In this document: piece after piece, positions 16,070 through 22,756 of the stretch
Layout: the number at the start of each line of letters is the position of its first letter
Position numbering within the stretch: position 1 is the first letter of the stretch
Source of the DNA: a virus
Direction: 5' to 3' (one strand)
DNA length: 23,465 nt
IMG/VR virus record: IMGVR_UViG_3300033064_006053
Coordinates: 1-23,465 of that record
Program-made: the position numbers and the translations under genes
The notes under the pieces: model-generated
The model's database searches: none
Seen by the model: the letters and a program-made list of their open reading frames with translations, nothing else
Told to the model about the DNA's origin: nothing

Positions 16070-17646
16070 GACGCGGACTCAGCGGCTACGATGCCGAGGC
16101 CGATCCAGCGCATCACCACCACCGCCATCGAGTTGCCGATCGCCTTGTACCTCGGCCCATCAGGGCAGGCCTCGGCCGGGCGCCCATTCCAAGGGATCTG
16201 CGTCCAGCCGTCGGGCATTCCCTGGAGCCGCTCGCACTCCATCGGCGTCAGCCTGCGCACGATCCGGCGGCCGAAGACGGCAGGGAGCGCCTGACCCAGA
16301 TTGCCGCCACCACCCGAGATCGCCCCCGTCCGCAGCCCGTCGCCGCCCTCGAGCCGGACCTCTGCGCGCGAGTTCTCCGCGAAGGCCCGGAGGTCGAGAA
16401 CGGCCGGCGGCGCCCCTCCGTTGGCGTGGCTCCCGCTGTGCCCACCTGCTCGGAGCGTTGGGCAGATCGGCCCCGCGTCAGCCCCATAGTCCTTCGAGGA
16501 GAAGGCGAGCACGTGGCCCGTATCCTTCGCGCCCACCGGCAGAGACATGTTGCGCGCGACGATCGGGTCCTCGCGGGCGTTGACCACGAAGGCCTCGGTC
16601 TCGAAGTCGTAGCGCCGCGATCCCGATGCGTTCACCGCCGTCGCGACGTCGATTGGGCCGCTCTGGCGGTTGCCGCGGTAGCACTGCGTGATGATAGGAG
16701 TCCCGCGCCCCGTGCCGTCTTCGCTCGCGTCAGCGCCCTCCGCGCACAGCGCGTGGGTTCTGTCCCCTGTGACGCAGACGTAGGTCTCACCCCCGCGACC
16801 GCAGCCGGCCCGCAGCCGGGGCAGAGCAGGCGTCGAGTCCGCCGAGTCGCCTTCGACGATCAGATGCCCCGATGCCGCTTCCTCCGCCCCTACCCTGTGC
16901 CCACGCCAGCCAGAGCCGCCCGCCAGCACATGCCCGACGATCAGACGCCCGGCGCGGGCGTCGTTGTCGTCGGGCCCACCGTCGCTCCCAGTCAGGGCTC
17001 CGACGACGCGATCTCCCGCAGCGCATCGAGAAGCTCGGCCGGCGGCGACCGACCGCGCTTCTCCGCGCGCCTCAAGATCCCTCGGGCCGCCTTCGGCGAG
17101 AGCGAGAACCGCGCGGGCAGCGGCCCCGTCTCCAAGACATCCGACAACGAAGACCCGTCGCCGTCGCTGGGGAACTCCGAAGCCTTGAGCGTCCAGCACT
17201 CGCCAGGCGCAGCGATACCCGACGTCGACCAGCCCGCGAACGAACGACGCGAAGTCCCACCCGCCGGCGGATGAGAGGACGCCGGGGACATTCTCCCAGA
17301 CGACCCATCGGGGGCGGATGATGCTCGCGACTTCTGCGAAGGCGAGTGCGAGACGTCCTCGCGCATCGCAGAGGCCGCCCCTGTTTCCAGCCACGCTGAA
17401 CGACTGGCAAGGGGTGCCTCCGACAAGAACGTCAACTGGTCCGAGGGCGCGGAGCCTCGTTTCTGTGAGCGAGAGGACATCGCCGAGGTTCTCCACGGTG
17501 GGGAAGCGGTGTGCGAGGACGGCCGATGGGAAGGGCTCGACCTCTGCGAAGGCCGCCGCCTCCCATCCGAGCGGCTCCCACGCGAGCGAGGCCGCCTCGA
17601 TGCCCGAGCAGATCGAGAGATACCGGAGCGGAGCATGGCCGATCAC
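16066..17646 (-). CDS. DNA (cytosine-5) methyltransferase, phage type
   Basis: The product is about 526 aa and transfers a methyl group from S-adenosylmethionine to C5 of cytosine in a specific sequence. Visible motifs: I, YLSICSGIEAASLAWEPLGW (about 9-28); IV, GGTPCQSFSVAG with the catalytic Cys at about 80; VI, WENVPG (about 118); VIII, GVPQRRRRVFVVG; IX, RRLTPMECERLQGMPDGWT; X, RYKAIGNSMAV. Between VIII and IX lie about 280 residues, a long target-recognition region typical of phage Dcm-like enzymes. The start GTG at 17646 overlaps the previous stop (GTGA); in-frame GTGs at 17652 and 17661 are alternatives. No cognate restriction enzyme is visible, so it probably shields phage DNA from host restriction. 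Confidence 0.95.
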   Translation of the reverse strand: MIGHAPLRYLSICSGIEAASLAWEPLGWEAAAFAEVEPFPSAVLAHRFPTVENLGDVLSLTETRLRALGPVDVLVGGTPCQSFSVAGNRGGLCDARGRLALAFAEVASIIRPRWVVWENVPGVLSSAGGWDFASFVRGLVDVGYRCAWRVLDAQGFGVPQRRRRVFVVGCLGDGAAARAVLALAEGGPRDLEARGEARSVAAGRASRCAAGDRVVGALTGSDGGPDDNDARAGRLIVGHVLAGGSGWRGHRVGAEEAASGHLIVEGDSADSTPALPRLRAGCGRGGETYVCVTGDRTHALCAEGADASEDGTGRGTPIITQCYRGNRQSGPIDVATAVNASGSRRYDFETEAFVVNAREDPIVARNMSLPVGAKDTGHVLAFSSKDYGADAGPICPTLRAGGHSGSHANGGAPPAVLDLRAFAENSRAEVRLEGGDGLRTGAISGGGGNLGQALPAVFGRRIVRRLTPMECERLQGMPDGWTQIPWNGRPAEACPDGPRYKAIGNSMAVVVMRWIGLGIVAAESAS

Positions 17647-17849
17647 GCCCACGCCCCCCACTCATCGTCCACCTCCGCCCCCACTCTACCGACCACGGCG
17701 CCAGGTCGCCGCACCGCAGCATCAGCCCGGGCCTGGCGCGCCTCGATCACCCGCGCCTGAGCGCACGTCCACCGCAGGCACACTGCGGGCCGACCGCTGA
17801 TGCCGGTCACGAGGTCGGGCAGACCGCATCGGTCGCACGCCGCCTTCAT
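17643..17849 (-). CDS. Small zinc-finger-like protein, 68 aa
   Basis: The product starts MKAACDRCGLPDLVTGISG with cysteines in the order C-x2-C, then CLRWTC, a plausible four-cysteine zinc site. A helix (QARVIEARQARADAAVRR) and an acidic tail ending DDEWGAWA follow. The ATG at 17849 overlaps the upstream stop as ATGA, and its TGA overlaps the methyltransferase GTG, so it is locked into the operon. Small zinc-binding phage proteins of this size are often nucleic-acid binders or inhibitors of host proteins, but this one is unassigned. Confidence 0.6.
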   Translation of the reverse strand: MKAACDRCGLPDLVTGISGRPAVCLRWTCAQARVIEARQARADAAVRRPGAVVGRVGAEVDDEWGAWA

Positions 17850-18208
17850 GCCACCCCCCGCACCGTGAGCAGGCCCCACCGTCGCGGGTGGCGCAGCGTG
17901 CGCCGGGCGTCGGGCATGTCCCGCACCACGCGCAGGACCGAGGGCAGCGCGCCCGCACCGTGGCGCTCGATGAGCACCCCGCGGAAGGCGCGATACAGCG
18001 CGAGCGCCGTGGCGTCTGCGGCAGCACCGTCCTCGGCGCTGCACGCGTCCCCGAGCGCCTGCGCCCACGGGTCGGCATCGAGGCACGCGAGGTGCCACCG
18101 GAACGCCACGCGCTCCCCCGACGCGCCGTCTACGGCGAGGTCGTGACCGTCGTGCGTGATGCCCGGCATGGTCGCACCGCAGGCGCAGCACCGTGGAGTG
18201 GCGCGCAT
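17846..18208 (-). CDS. Hypothetical CxxC protein, 120 aa
   Basis: ATG at 18208 overlaps the upstream stop as TGATG; the product starts MRATPRCCACGATMPGITHDG. CCACG supplies a CxxC at the N-terminus, and RWHLACLDADPW adds a His and Cys, so a zinc-binding treble-clef-like N-terminus is possible. The C-terminal half is helical (ALALYRAFRGVLIERHGAGALPSVLRVVRDM). No family is recognised. Confidence 0.58.
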   Translation of the reverse strand: MRATPRCCACGATMPGITHDGHDLAVDGASGERVAFRWHLACLDADPWAQALGDACSAEDGAAADATALALYRAFRGVLIERHGAGALPSVLRVVRDMPDARRTLRHPRRWGLLTVRGVA

Positions 18209-18390
18209 CACCACGACCCCACCGCGTCGACCCACGCCGCGCGCTTGCGCCGACGCCGGGCCATGCGCCGCCCCACTGCGGCGTCGATGTCGAGCGCCAC
18301 CGCCACGACGAGCGCAGCCGGCGCCACGACCGCGAGGCCGAGCGCGATGGCCGCGATGGCGGCGGTGTACGTCTCGCGTGGGTCAACCAT
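18208..18390 (-). CDS. Small single-pass membrane protein, 60 aa
   Basis: ATG at 18390 overlaps the upstream stop by 8 nt. After MVDPRETYT comes a hydrophobic segment of about 25 residues (AAIAAIALGLAVVAPAALVVAVALDI, about 10-35), then a strongly basic stretch RRMARRRRKR. This is one membrane helix with a cytoplasmic positive tail. It could be a holin-like or superinfection/immunity-type membrane peptide, but its place among early genes and the lack of an endolysin nearby argue against calling it a holin. Confidence 0.55.
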   Translation of the reverse strand: MVDPRETYTAAIAAIALGLAVVAPAALVVAVALDIDAAVGRRMARRRRKRAAWVDAVGSW

Positions 18391-18607
18391 GCGCCACCAC
18401 CGTCGCGCACTGCGGCGCGTGCATCGGGCGGCGCGACTGCACCACCCGGCCGTCGTCGTCGAGCTCAACGTCGATGGTCGCGAGGCCGCGGAGCGCAGCG
18501 CCCACGCTGAGCACCTGAGCCCGCAGCTCCTCGACCTGCGCACGGATGCGCCGCGTTTCATGGTCCGTCACGGTGTCGACCCCCCCTCGCGCGTGCATCT
18601 CACGCAT
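18383..18607 (-). CDS. Hypothetical coiled-coil protein, 74 aa
   Basis: ATG at 18607 overlaps the upstream stop by 8 nt, the same arrangement as at the next junction. The product starts MREMHARGGVDTVTDHE and has a heptad-like helix RIRAQVEELRAQVLSVGAALRGL, then a short strand-rich tail (IDVELDDDGRVVQSRRP). It looks like a small dimerising protein of unknown function. An internal GTG before TDHETRR is an alternative start. Confidence 0.55.
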   Translation of the reverse strand: MREMHARGGVDTVTDHETRRIRAQVEELRAQVLSVGAALRGLATIDVELDDDGRVVQSRRPMHAPQCATVVAHG

Positions 18608-18899
18608 GGTGGCGCGCCCCAGTGAGCACGGCGCGCGCATCGTTCAACGTCATCCCGCCGATGTCGCGGCATGGCGCTGCCCTCTGCACCCTCACCTCGC
18701 GGCCGAGCGCAGTGAGCGTCACGGTGTGCGGTCGGCCGTCCACAACGTCGCCCAGCGTCGCGAGCCCGTCGGCGTGCATCAGCATCGCCTGTACCAGCGT
18801 CACAGCGTCGGTGCCGGCACAGCCCGGCGCCACGACTGGCACGGTGTCGAGCATGGAGAATGCGCCGCGCATCAAGCGCAGCAGCAACCTGTCGTTCAC
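18600..18899 (-). CDS. Hypothetical small protein, 99 aa
   Basis: GTG at 18899 overlaps the previous stop (GTGA). The product starts MNDRLLLRLMRGAFSMLDTVPVV, with an internal helix AVTLVQAMLMHADGLATLGDVV, then strands PHTVTLTALGREVRVQR and a C-terminal helix MTLNDARAVLTGARHHA. The pattern suggests a small mixed alpha/beta fold. No recognised family; it is supported by position and coupling. Confidence 0.55.
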   Translation of the reverse strand: MNDRLLLRLMRGAFSMLDTVPVVAPGCAGTDAVTLVQAMLMHADGLATLGDVVDGRPHTVTLTALGREVRVQRAAPCRDIGGMTLNDARAVLTGARHHA

Positions 18900-19231
18900 T
18901 TCACCACCTCCACTGCCGCCACCCTCGGCAGCGGCACCACGCCCATGTCGAGCCACCACCCCGGCACGGCGCACGTCTCGGCCATCACAGCGCACGCCTG
19001 AGCACCCGCCCTCACGTCCTCACGCGTCGCCTGCGCCTGCGCCGTGACCTGCGACTCGACGATGCGTGCGAGTGTGCGGCGCGTGACCACGGCCTCGACG
19101 TGGAGCCGTTCGCACACCGCCTGTGCCCGCACCGCGCCCTCACGCACTTCCTCGACGCCCAGGTTGTGACCGAGCGCCACGCCGCAGTACGCCGCGACGA
19201 GGACCGCGACGAGGCGCAACCCGTCGCTCAC
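18896..19231 (-). CDS. Hypothetical membrane-anchored protein, 111 aa
   Basis: GTG at 19231 overlaps the previous stop (GTGA). The N-terminus MSDGLRLVAVLVAAYCGVALGHN holds one hydrophobic segment (about 6-20) that could be a membrane anchor or signal. The rest is a long soluble helix (VREGAVRAQAVCERLHVEAVVTRRTLARIVESQVTAQAQATREDVRAGAQ). Topologically this resembles Rz-like spanins or other anchored coiled coils, but no lysis gene is near, so I leave the function open. Confidence 0.55.
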   Translation of the reverse strand: MSDGLRLVAVLVAAYCGVALGHNLGVEEVREGAVRAQAVCERLHVEAVVTRRTLARIVESQVTAQAQATREDVRAGAQACAVMAETCAVPGWWLDMGVVPLPRVAAVEVVK

Positions 19232-19977
19232 AGCCGGCACACGCGGCATGCAGTGCCGCCCCCATCATCGATGACAGGCAGCGACAACTGCGACCGCGCC
19301 CCGGGCGGAACCCTGCCACTCGAGAACTCGGTTCTGAGGTCGGCAAGCCCGGCTGGCCACGTGTCGCGCTGAGCACTGCGGAACGTGTGCCCGGTCGCAG
19401 TCTCCTGCGCCTCTGCATCTGCGTAGATACTGGGGTGCATCTTCCACAGGTCCCACCACTCGCCGATGCGCTGACCGTAGCACCGCGCGCAGTCAGTGCG
19501 CGCCGGGATGCTGACCCCGCGCCTGCGAAGATACCCCGTCACCTCGGCCAGCTCCCACCCCCATTCGCGGAGCGGGAAACGCGAGTCGATCGTCGTCGAA
19601 TAGATGCCCTGGCGTTCCTCCTCGTCTGCTCGGAGACCGACGTACAGCACAGACCCAACCGGCAGCGCCGCGAAGTACGCGAGGCATGGCTCAATCTTGA
19701 GCACCCTGGTACACCACCGCTGGCGCCCGTTCGGCAGCGCGTTCCACTTCTCGATGAGGCCGTCGAGCGTCCCATTCGACACCCGCACGATGGGATTGCC
19801 GAGCATGTCCTCAAGCCTGCCCCAGTGCTCCAACATCTCGGGCAACTCATCACCCGTCGGAGTGCAGAGGTAGGTAAAGTCGACCGATGGCGCAGTCTCA
19901 GCGAGCCGAAGTGCGAGGGCAGTCGAATCCTTGCCCCCGCTCAGCGCAACGACATGGCGGGGTGCATCGCTGCTCAC
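19228..19977 (-). CDS. PAPS-reductase-like / PP-loop nucleotide alpha-hydrolase, 249 aa
   Basis: GTG at 19977 overlaps the helicase-loader stop (GTGA) and gives MSSDAPRHVVALSGGKDSTALAL. SGGKDST is the PP-loop that binds ATP or PAPS-type nucleotides. Further family marks are TYLCTPTGDELPEM, RWCTRVLKIEP, GLRADEEERQG and a C-terminal TDCARCYGQRIGEWW with a CxxC. Phage genomes often carry such proteins near replication genes. Roles proposed for relatives include sulfur transfer to nucleic acids (DndC-like) or nucleotide activation, but neither can be assigned here. No DndA/D/E partner is visible. Confidence 0.82.
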   Translation of the reverse strand: MSSDAPRHVVALSGGKDSTALALRLAETAPSVDFTYLCTPTGDELPEMLEHWGRLEDMLGNPIVRVSNGTLDGLIEKWNALPNGRQRWCTRVLKIEPCLAYFAALPVGSVLYVGLRADEEERQGIYSTTIDSRFPLREWGWELAEVTGYLRRRGVSIPARTDCARCYGQRIGEWWDLWKMHPSIYADAEAQETATGHTFRSAQRDTWPAGLADLRTEFSSGRVPPGARSQLSLPVIDDGGGTACRVCRL

Positions 19978-21029
19978 GACGCACACCCCTGCGGTTCAAG
20001 CGCGAGCAGTGCAGGGGTTGATGCGTTGGTGCGCGCCTTCGACCCGCCGCGCCTGCGGTAGTCGCTCGCGATGACGTCGACCACCGTGGTCGCGCCGAGC
20101 ATCCGCGAGTGGGCCCTGGCACCGATGCCCGCGATGAGCCCCTCGCGCGGGTTGTCGGTGTGCGGGCTAAGGTTGGTGGTGATGATGGCCGTCTTGCCGT
20201 CCGCGACCACCATCTCAGCGACGCGCTCGGCCCGCTCCACTGCCCACTCCGCGTTGCCACCAGCACCGCGCATCTCGTCGAACACGAGCACGTCGACGCT
20301 GCAGAGCGCGTGAAACAAATCGTCCTCGCGCCCGTCCCCGTCCCACGATCGCTTGACGGCGCTGAGGAAGTCGGGCCAGTAGACGTATCGGCACGTCACC
20401 CCGCGGCGTATCGTCAGGTGGCGCACGAGCCCGCAGGCGATGTGCGTCTTGCCCGTCCCCGTCGCGCCGTAGAGCATCACCCCCACGCCGCCAGGCTCCC
20501 ACCCGTCGAGCCAGGTGCGGAGGTAGGACCGCAGCCCGACCCGCGCGACCACCGTGGCGTCGAGCCGCGCCCAGTCGAGACTGCCGCCGTCACCGACGTC
20601 TGCGAGGTCCGTCGTCGCAGACGCGCCGGGAAGGCACGCGCGGTTGAACGCCTCGACCCGCGCCACGAGCCCGCCGCAAACCTCACACCGCGCGGCGAAC
20701 GCGTACCCTCGGTCGTCCTCGACGCGCACCCACCCGTCGCAGCACTCAGGCCGCCCACACCCCGTCCACTCGTGCGACACCCGGGCGCGGGCCAGAGTGA
20801 CCCGCCCCACGCGCTCGGCATAGACGTCGATATCACCTGGGGCCGGGGCCCGGGGCGCCCGGGCTGGCGGCGCCGCGGCCCGCGCCGATGCGGTAGCGCG
20901 GAGCGACTCGACCACAGCGTCGACCGCATCGCTGAGCGACGTGGTTGAGCGCGGTGCGCGGGGTTGCGGCGCGGGCGCCGCGATGTGGCGCGCGAGTGCT
21001 TCGAGTTGGCCCCGTTCGTCGTCGGTCAT
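19974..21029 (-). CDS. DnaC-like AAA+ replicative helicase loader, 351 aa
   Basis: The product loads the replicative helicase onto origin DNA opened by the initiator. The N-terminal about 65 residues are Ala/Pro-rich. A zinc-finger-like region follows (CGRPECC about 91-97, CEVC about 115-118). Then come the ATPase motifs: Walker A GATGTGKTH (about 188-196), Walker B VDVLVFDEMRG (about 245-255), sensor-1 IITTNLSP, and a late arginine-rich region RAHSRML. The ATG at 21029 has AAGGGG upstream. It follows the ParB-domain gene by 66 bp with no gene between. The zinc region resembles the zinc fingers of DnaC/DnaI-type loaders. Confidence 0.87.
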   Translation of the reverse strand: MTDDERGQLEALARHIAAPAPQPRAPRSTTSLSDAVDAVVESLRATASARAAAPPARAPRAPAPGDIDVYAERVGRVTLARARVSHEWTGCGRPECCDGWVRVEDDRGYAFAARCEVCGGLVARVEAFNRACLPGASATTDLADVGDGGSLDWARLDATVVARVGLRSYLRTWLDGWEPGGVGVMLYGATGTGKTHIACGLVRHLTIRRGVTCRYVYWPDFLSAVKRSWDGDGREDDLFHALCSVDVLVFDEMRGAGGNAEWAVERAERVAEMVVADGKTAIITTNLSPHTDNPREGLIAGIGARAHSRMLGATTVVDVIASDYRRRGGSKARTNASTPALLALEPQGCAS

Positions 21030-21095
21030 CGTCGTTCACCCCTTGAACCGATGTGACCGGCTGACCATTGGTGGCCGCCGGTATAGAACGAACCT

Positions 21096-22601
21096 CTATC
21101 GTCGCTCACCTGCGGCCGTCGCGCGGAGCTCCTCGGCCTGCTCTGCTGGCGTCATGGCCTCGAACTCAGCCCGCGCGGTGCGGTTGCGCTCGATGATGCC
21201 AGGAAGCTCCGAGGCGTGTAGCTCGTTGACCCGCGCAGCGTGTGACGGTGCGCGCCCCCGCCCACGGGCCGGCGTCGGGTCCGTCAGGCGGTCGATCAAC
21301 CACCGCGCGTTCGGTGCGGCCTGGCCCGCGAACAGCTCTGCGATCTTGGCCTCGATGTCCGCGACGGTGTGGCCCGCAGCGAGCGAACTCTGCAGGCACA
21401 CCCCGATGGCGCTCCCCGGCGGAATGCTCGTGATGCGCCGACCTGCGCCGTGCATGTCGCGACGGTGGTTGTGCTCCGACACCCACTTGGCCTCGATGCT
21501 GGCGTAGGCGGCCTGCGTCGCGGGGTCGCTGGCGTCGAGCCCCTCGTGCGTGCGCGTGGGCTCGCATGCGCGCGTGATCGCGCTGCTCTCTCTCTCTCTT
21601 TGATCTTGGTTGGGTTTTTCAATCTCTCTCTCTCCCCCTAAAGAGGGAGAGAGAGCGCATGCGCGCCTGCGCTTGCGTGATACCGCAAGCGCAGGCGCGG
21701 GCGCATGCTCGTCCGCGCTCACACGCGCGAGGGACGCCTGCGCCAAGATGCCGAGGCAGTCGCCCGACGCAGCGCAGACCTGCGCGACGTGGTGGCTGAT
21801 GGTCTGCTCGCCCGGGGAGTCGAGGCCACCCGACCCCACTGCGCGGACCATCGCCCGAGCCGCATCGTCGAGCGCATGAGCCGCGGTATTGAGGTGCGCG
21901 CGGGCCTGCGCCGCGGGGTCGAGCGCCACCGGCGGCCGCGGCTCGGGCTCCGCGTCTCGGCTCCGCACCGGCGCTGCGTCGGCCGGCGCCACGTCCATCG
22001 CGTAGCACTCGACGTCGGGCGCGGACTGCGCGTAATCATCGCCGGTGTCGATGCGGTTGGCGACTGCGGGCCCACGTCGCCCCGACACGTCCATCTCAGA
22101 CACGTTGCCGTGGCGGTCGGTGTAGGTTCGTGTGTGGACACTGGATTCGGAATCCAGTGACATCGATGCCCTGACCTTCGCGACGAACGAGTGGGCGACT
22201 GAGCACCGGCGCGCAATCTCACGGTCGGACCACGACGACCACTCATCATCAGCAAGTGCTCGCTCGACTGCGTTGCGCTTGTCCTGCGGGCTCCGCTGCA
22301 GCCCGTGCGCCGCGTTCGCTCCGAGGCTGTGCAGCACAGCGTCGCGGCGAGCACCGTCATGGACGTTTGCGTCGATGGCGTCGAGCCCTGCCAGGACGTA
22401 CGCCGCGACGCGGTGGAATCCGTCAGCGAGCCACATCACGCCGTCGGCGTTTCGGTAGACGTCGACGGGCGGGAACGGTGCGCCATCGCGCAGTTTCTCG
22501 GCATAGTCCTCGATGGTCTCCGTGCTCATCGCAGCCCGCGGTTGCGTCCCGCCGTCGCGCCGCACGTCGGCCACCAGCACCGTCTCACGGTAGCAGCTCA
22601 T
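21096..22601 (-). CDS. ParB-like nuclease/HTH protein, candidate replication initiator, 501 aa
   Basis: Residues about 5-150 read as a ParB N-terminal domain plus HTH: VLVADVRRDGGTQPRAAM, GVMWLADGFHRVAAYVLAG (the G-x-HR motif), NAAHGLQRSPQDKRNAVERAL, SWSDREIARRCSVAHSFVAKVR. A long linker follows; about 305-340 is encoded by the hairpin and purine tracts, giving an odd basic/acidic stretch (SRKRRRACALS, then GEREIEKPNQDQRERE). A conserved-looking C-terminal domain ends it (SIEAKWVSEHNHRRDMHGAG ... AIGVCLQSSLAAGHTVADIEAKI ... WLIDRLTDPTP). ATG at 22601 overlaps the stop of a mini-ORF (ATGA); an alternative GTG is at 22634. Placement before the helicase loader suggests an initiator; a transcription or partition role is the alternative. 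Confidence 0.78.
   Translation of the reverse strand: MSCYRETVLVADVRRDGGTQPRAAMSTETIEDYAEKLRDGAPFPPVDVYRNADGVMWLADGFHRVAAYVLAGLDAIDANVHDGARRDAVLHSLGANAAHGLQRSPQDKRNAVERALADDEWSSWSDREIARRCSVAHSFVAKVRASMSLDSESSVHTRTYTDRHGNVSEMDVSGRRGPAVANRIDTGDDYAQSAPDVECYAMDVAPADAAPVRSRDAEPEPRPPVALDPAAQARAHLNTAAHALDDAARAMVRAVGSGGLDSPGEQTISHHVAQVCAASGDCLGILAQASLARVSADEHAPAPALAVSRKRRRACALSPSLGGEREIEKPNQDQRERESSAITRACEPTRTHEGLDASDPATQAAYASIEAKWVSEHNHRRDMHGAGRRITSIPPGSAIGVCLQSSLAAGHTVADIEAKIAELFAGQAAPNARWLIDRLTDPTPARGRGRAPSHAARVNELHASELPGIIERNRTARAEFEAMTPAEQAEELRATAAGERR
21585..21599. repeat. CT-dinucleotide tract
   Basis: A near-perfect pyrimidine run (CTCTCTCTCTCTCTT) lies inside the ParB-like gene. It can pair with the GA tract at 21645-21655 as an alternative to the nearby CT arm. 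It encodes the RERE-type stretch and differs sharply in composition from the rest of the gene. Confidence 0.75.
21626..21655. repeat. CT/GA inverted repeat (11-bp stem, 8-nt loop)
   Basis: CTCTCTCTCCC (21626-21636) pairs exactly with GGGAGAGAGAG (21645-21655). It is the second of two hairpins clustered in the linker of the ParB-like gene. Just beside it is an A+T-rich spacer containing GGGTTTTTCAA (21612-21622). Confidence 0.8.
21657..21708. repeat. Large perfect hairpin, 16-bp stem extended to 21 bp
   Basis: CGCGCCTGCGCTTGCG (21662-21677) and its exact reverse complement (21684-21699) flank a 6-nt loop TGATAC. Beyond a 4-nt bulge, GCATG (21657-21661) pairs with CATGC (21704-21708). GCATGC occurs again at 21564, so three copies cluster here. 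It is the longest perfect inverted repeat I found in the window. Confidence 0.9.
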
Positions 22602-22636
22602 GGCGCCTGCCCCGTGTCGTCGTAGCACCTGCACAT
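22598..22636 (-). CDS. Leader mini-ORF, 12 aa, coupled to the ParB-like gene
   Basis: The mini-ORF MCRCYDDTGQAP has the best ribosome site of the region (GAGGTGAC, GAGGTG 6 nt before this ATG). Another ATG directly precedes it at 22639. Its TGA overlaps the ATG of the ParB-like gene (ATGA), while that gene has only a weak ribosome site of its own. Translational coupling is the likely purpose; two cysteines in CRC are notable but may mean nothing. It could also be a chance ORF. Confidence 0.45.
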   Translation of the reverse strand: MCRCYDDTGQAP

Positions 22637-22654
22637 CATCGTCACCTCGCGGCT

Positions 22655-22676
22655 GGTTAGTCGTCGTAGGCTAACC
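22655..22676. promoter_or_regulatory. Putative operator: GGTTAG-N10-CTAACC inverted repeat
   Basis: Two perfect 6-bp half-sites are separated by 10 bp, about one helical turn, as expected for a dimeric HTH repressor. It overlaps the -10 box and start point of the putative leftward promoter. A looser copy with GGCTAA and GGTTAA half-sites lies at 22727-22747 in the rightward promoter. Confidence 0.6.
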
Positions 22677-22696
22677 GTGGAATGAAAGCGCGTCAA
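22668..22696 (-). promoter_or_regulatory. Putative leftward early promoter
   Basis: On the minus strand, TTGACG (22696-22691) is followed after exactly 17 bp by TAGCCT (22673-22668). The -35 matches 5 of 6 consensus bases and the -10 only 3 of 6. The start would fall near 22661, just before the GAGGTGAC site of the mini-ORF. A GGTTAG/CTAACC operator covers the -10. Confidence 0.5.
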
Positions 22697-22720
22697 CCGG
22701 AAACTTTCTTCAAAAGACAG

Positions 22721-22749
22721 TTGACGGCTAATCCAATGGCGGTTAATGT
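22721..22749 (+). promoter_or_regulatory. Putative rightward repressor promoter, probably leaderless
   Basis: TTGACG (22721-22726) is followed after 17 bp by TAATGT (22744-22749), and the repressor ATG follows only 7 nt later at 22757. Transcription would begin at or next to the ATG, giving a leaderless mRNA, and no ribosome site is visible. Imperfect GGTTA-type half-sites lie in the spacer and at the -10. Confidence 0.5.
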
Positions 22750-22756
22750 CCTGCTC

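Noticed and set aside
18208-18390. Holin call for the 60-aa membrane protein
   Set aside because: One membrane helix and a basic tail fit, but there is no endolysin or spanin nearby and it lies among early genes.
19228-19977. DndC phosphorothioation gene
   Set aside because: The PP-loop matches the broad superfamily, but no other dnd genes are present, so the specific call is not supported.
22682-22756. Longer N-terminus for the repressor (starts at 22682 or 22736)
   Set aside because: These codons overlap the putative promoters and operators and lack ribosome sites; the HTH domain begins after 22757.
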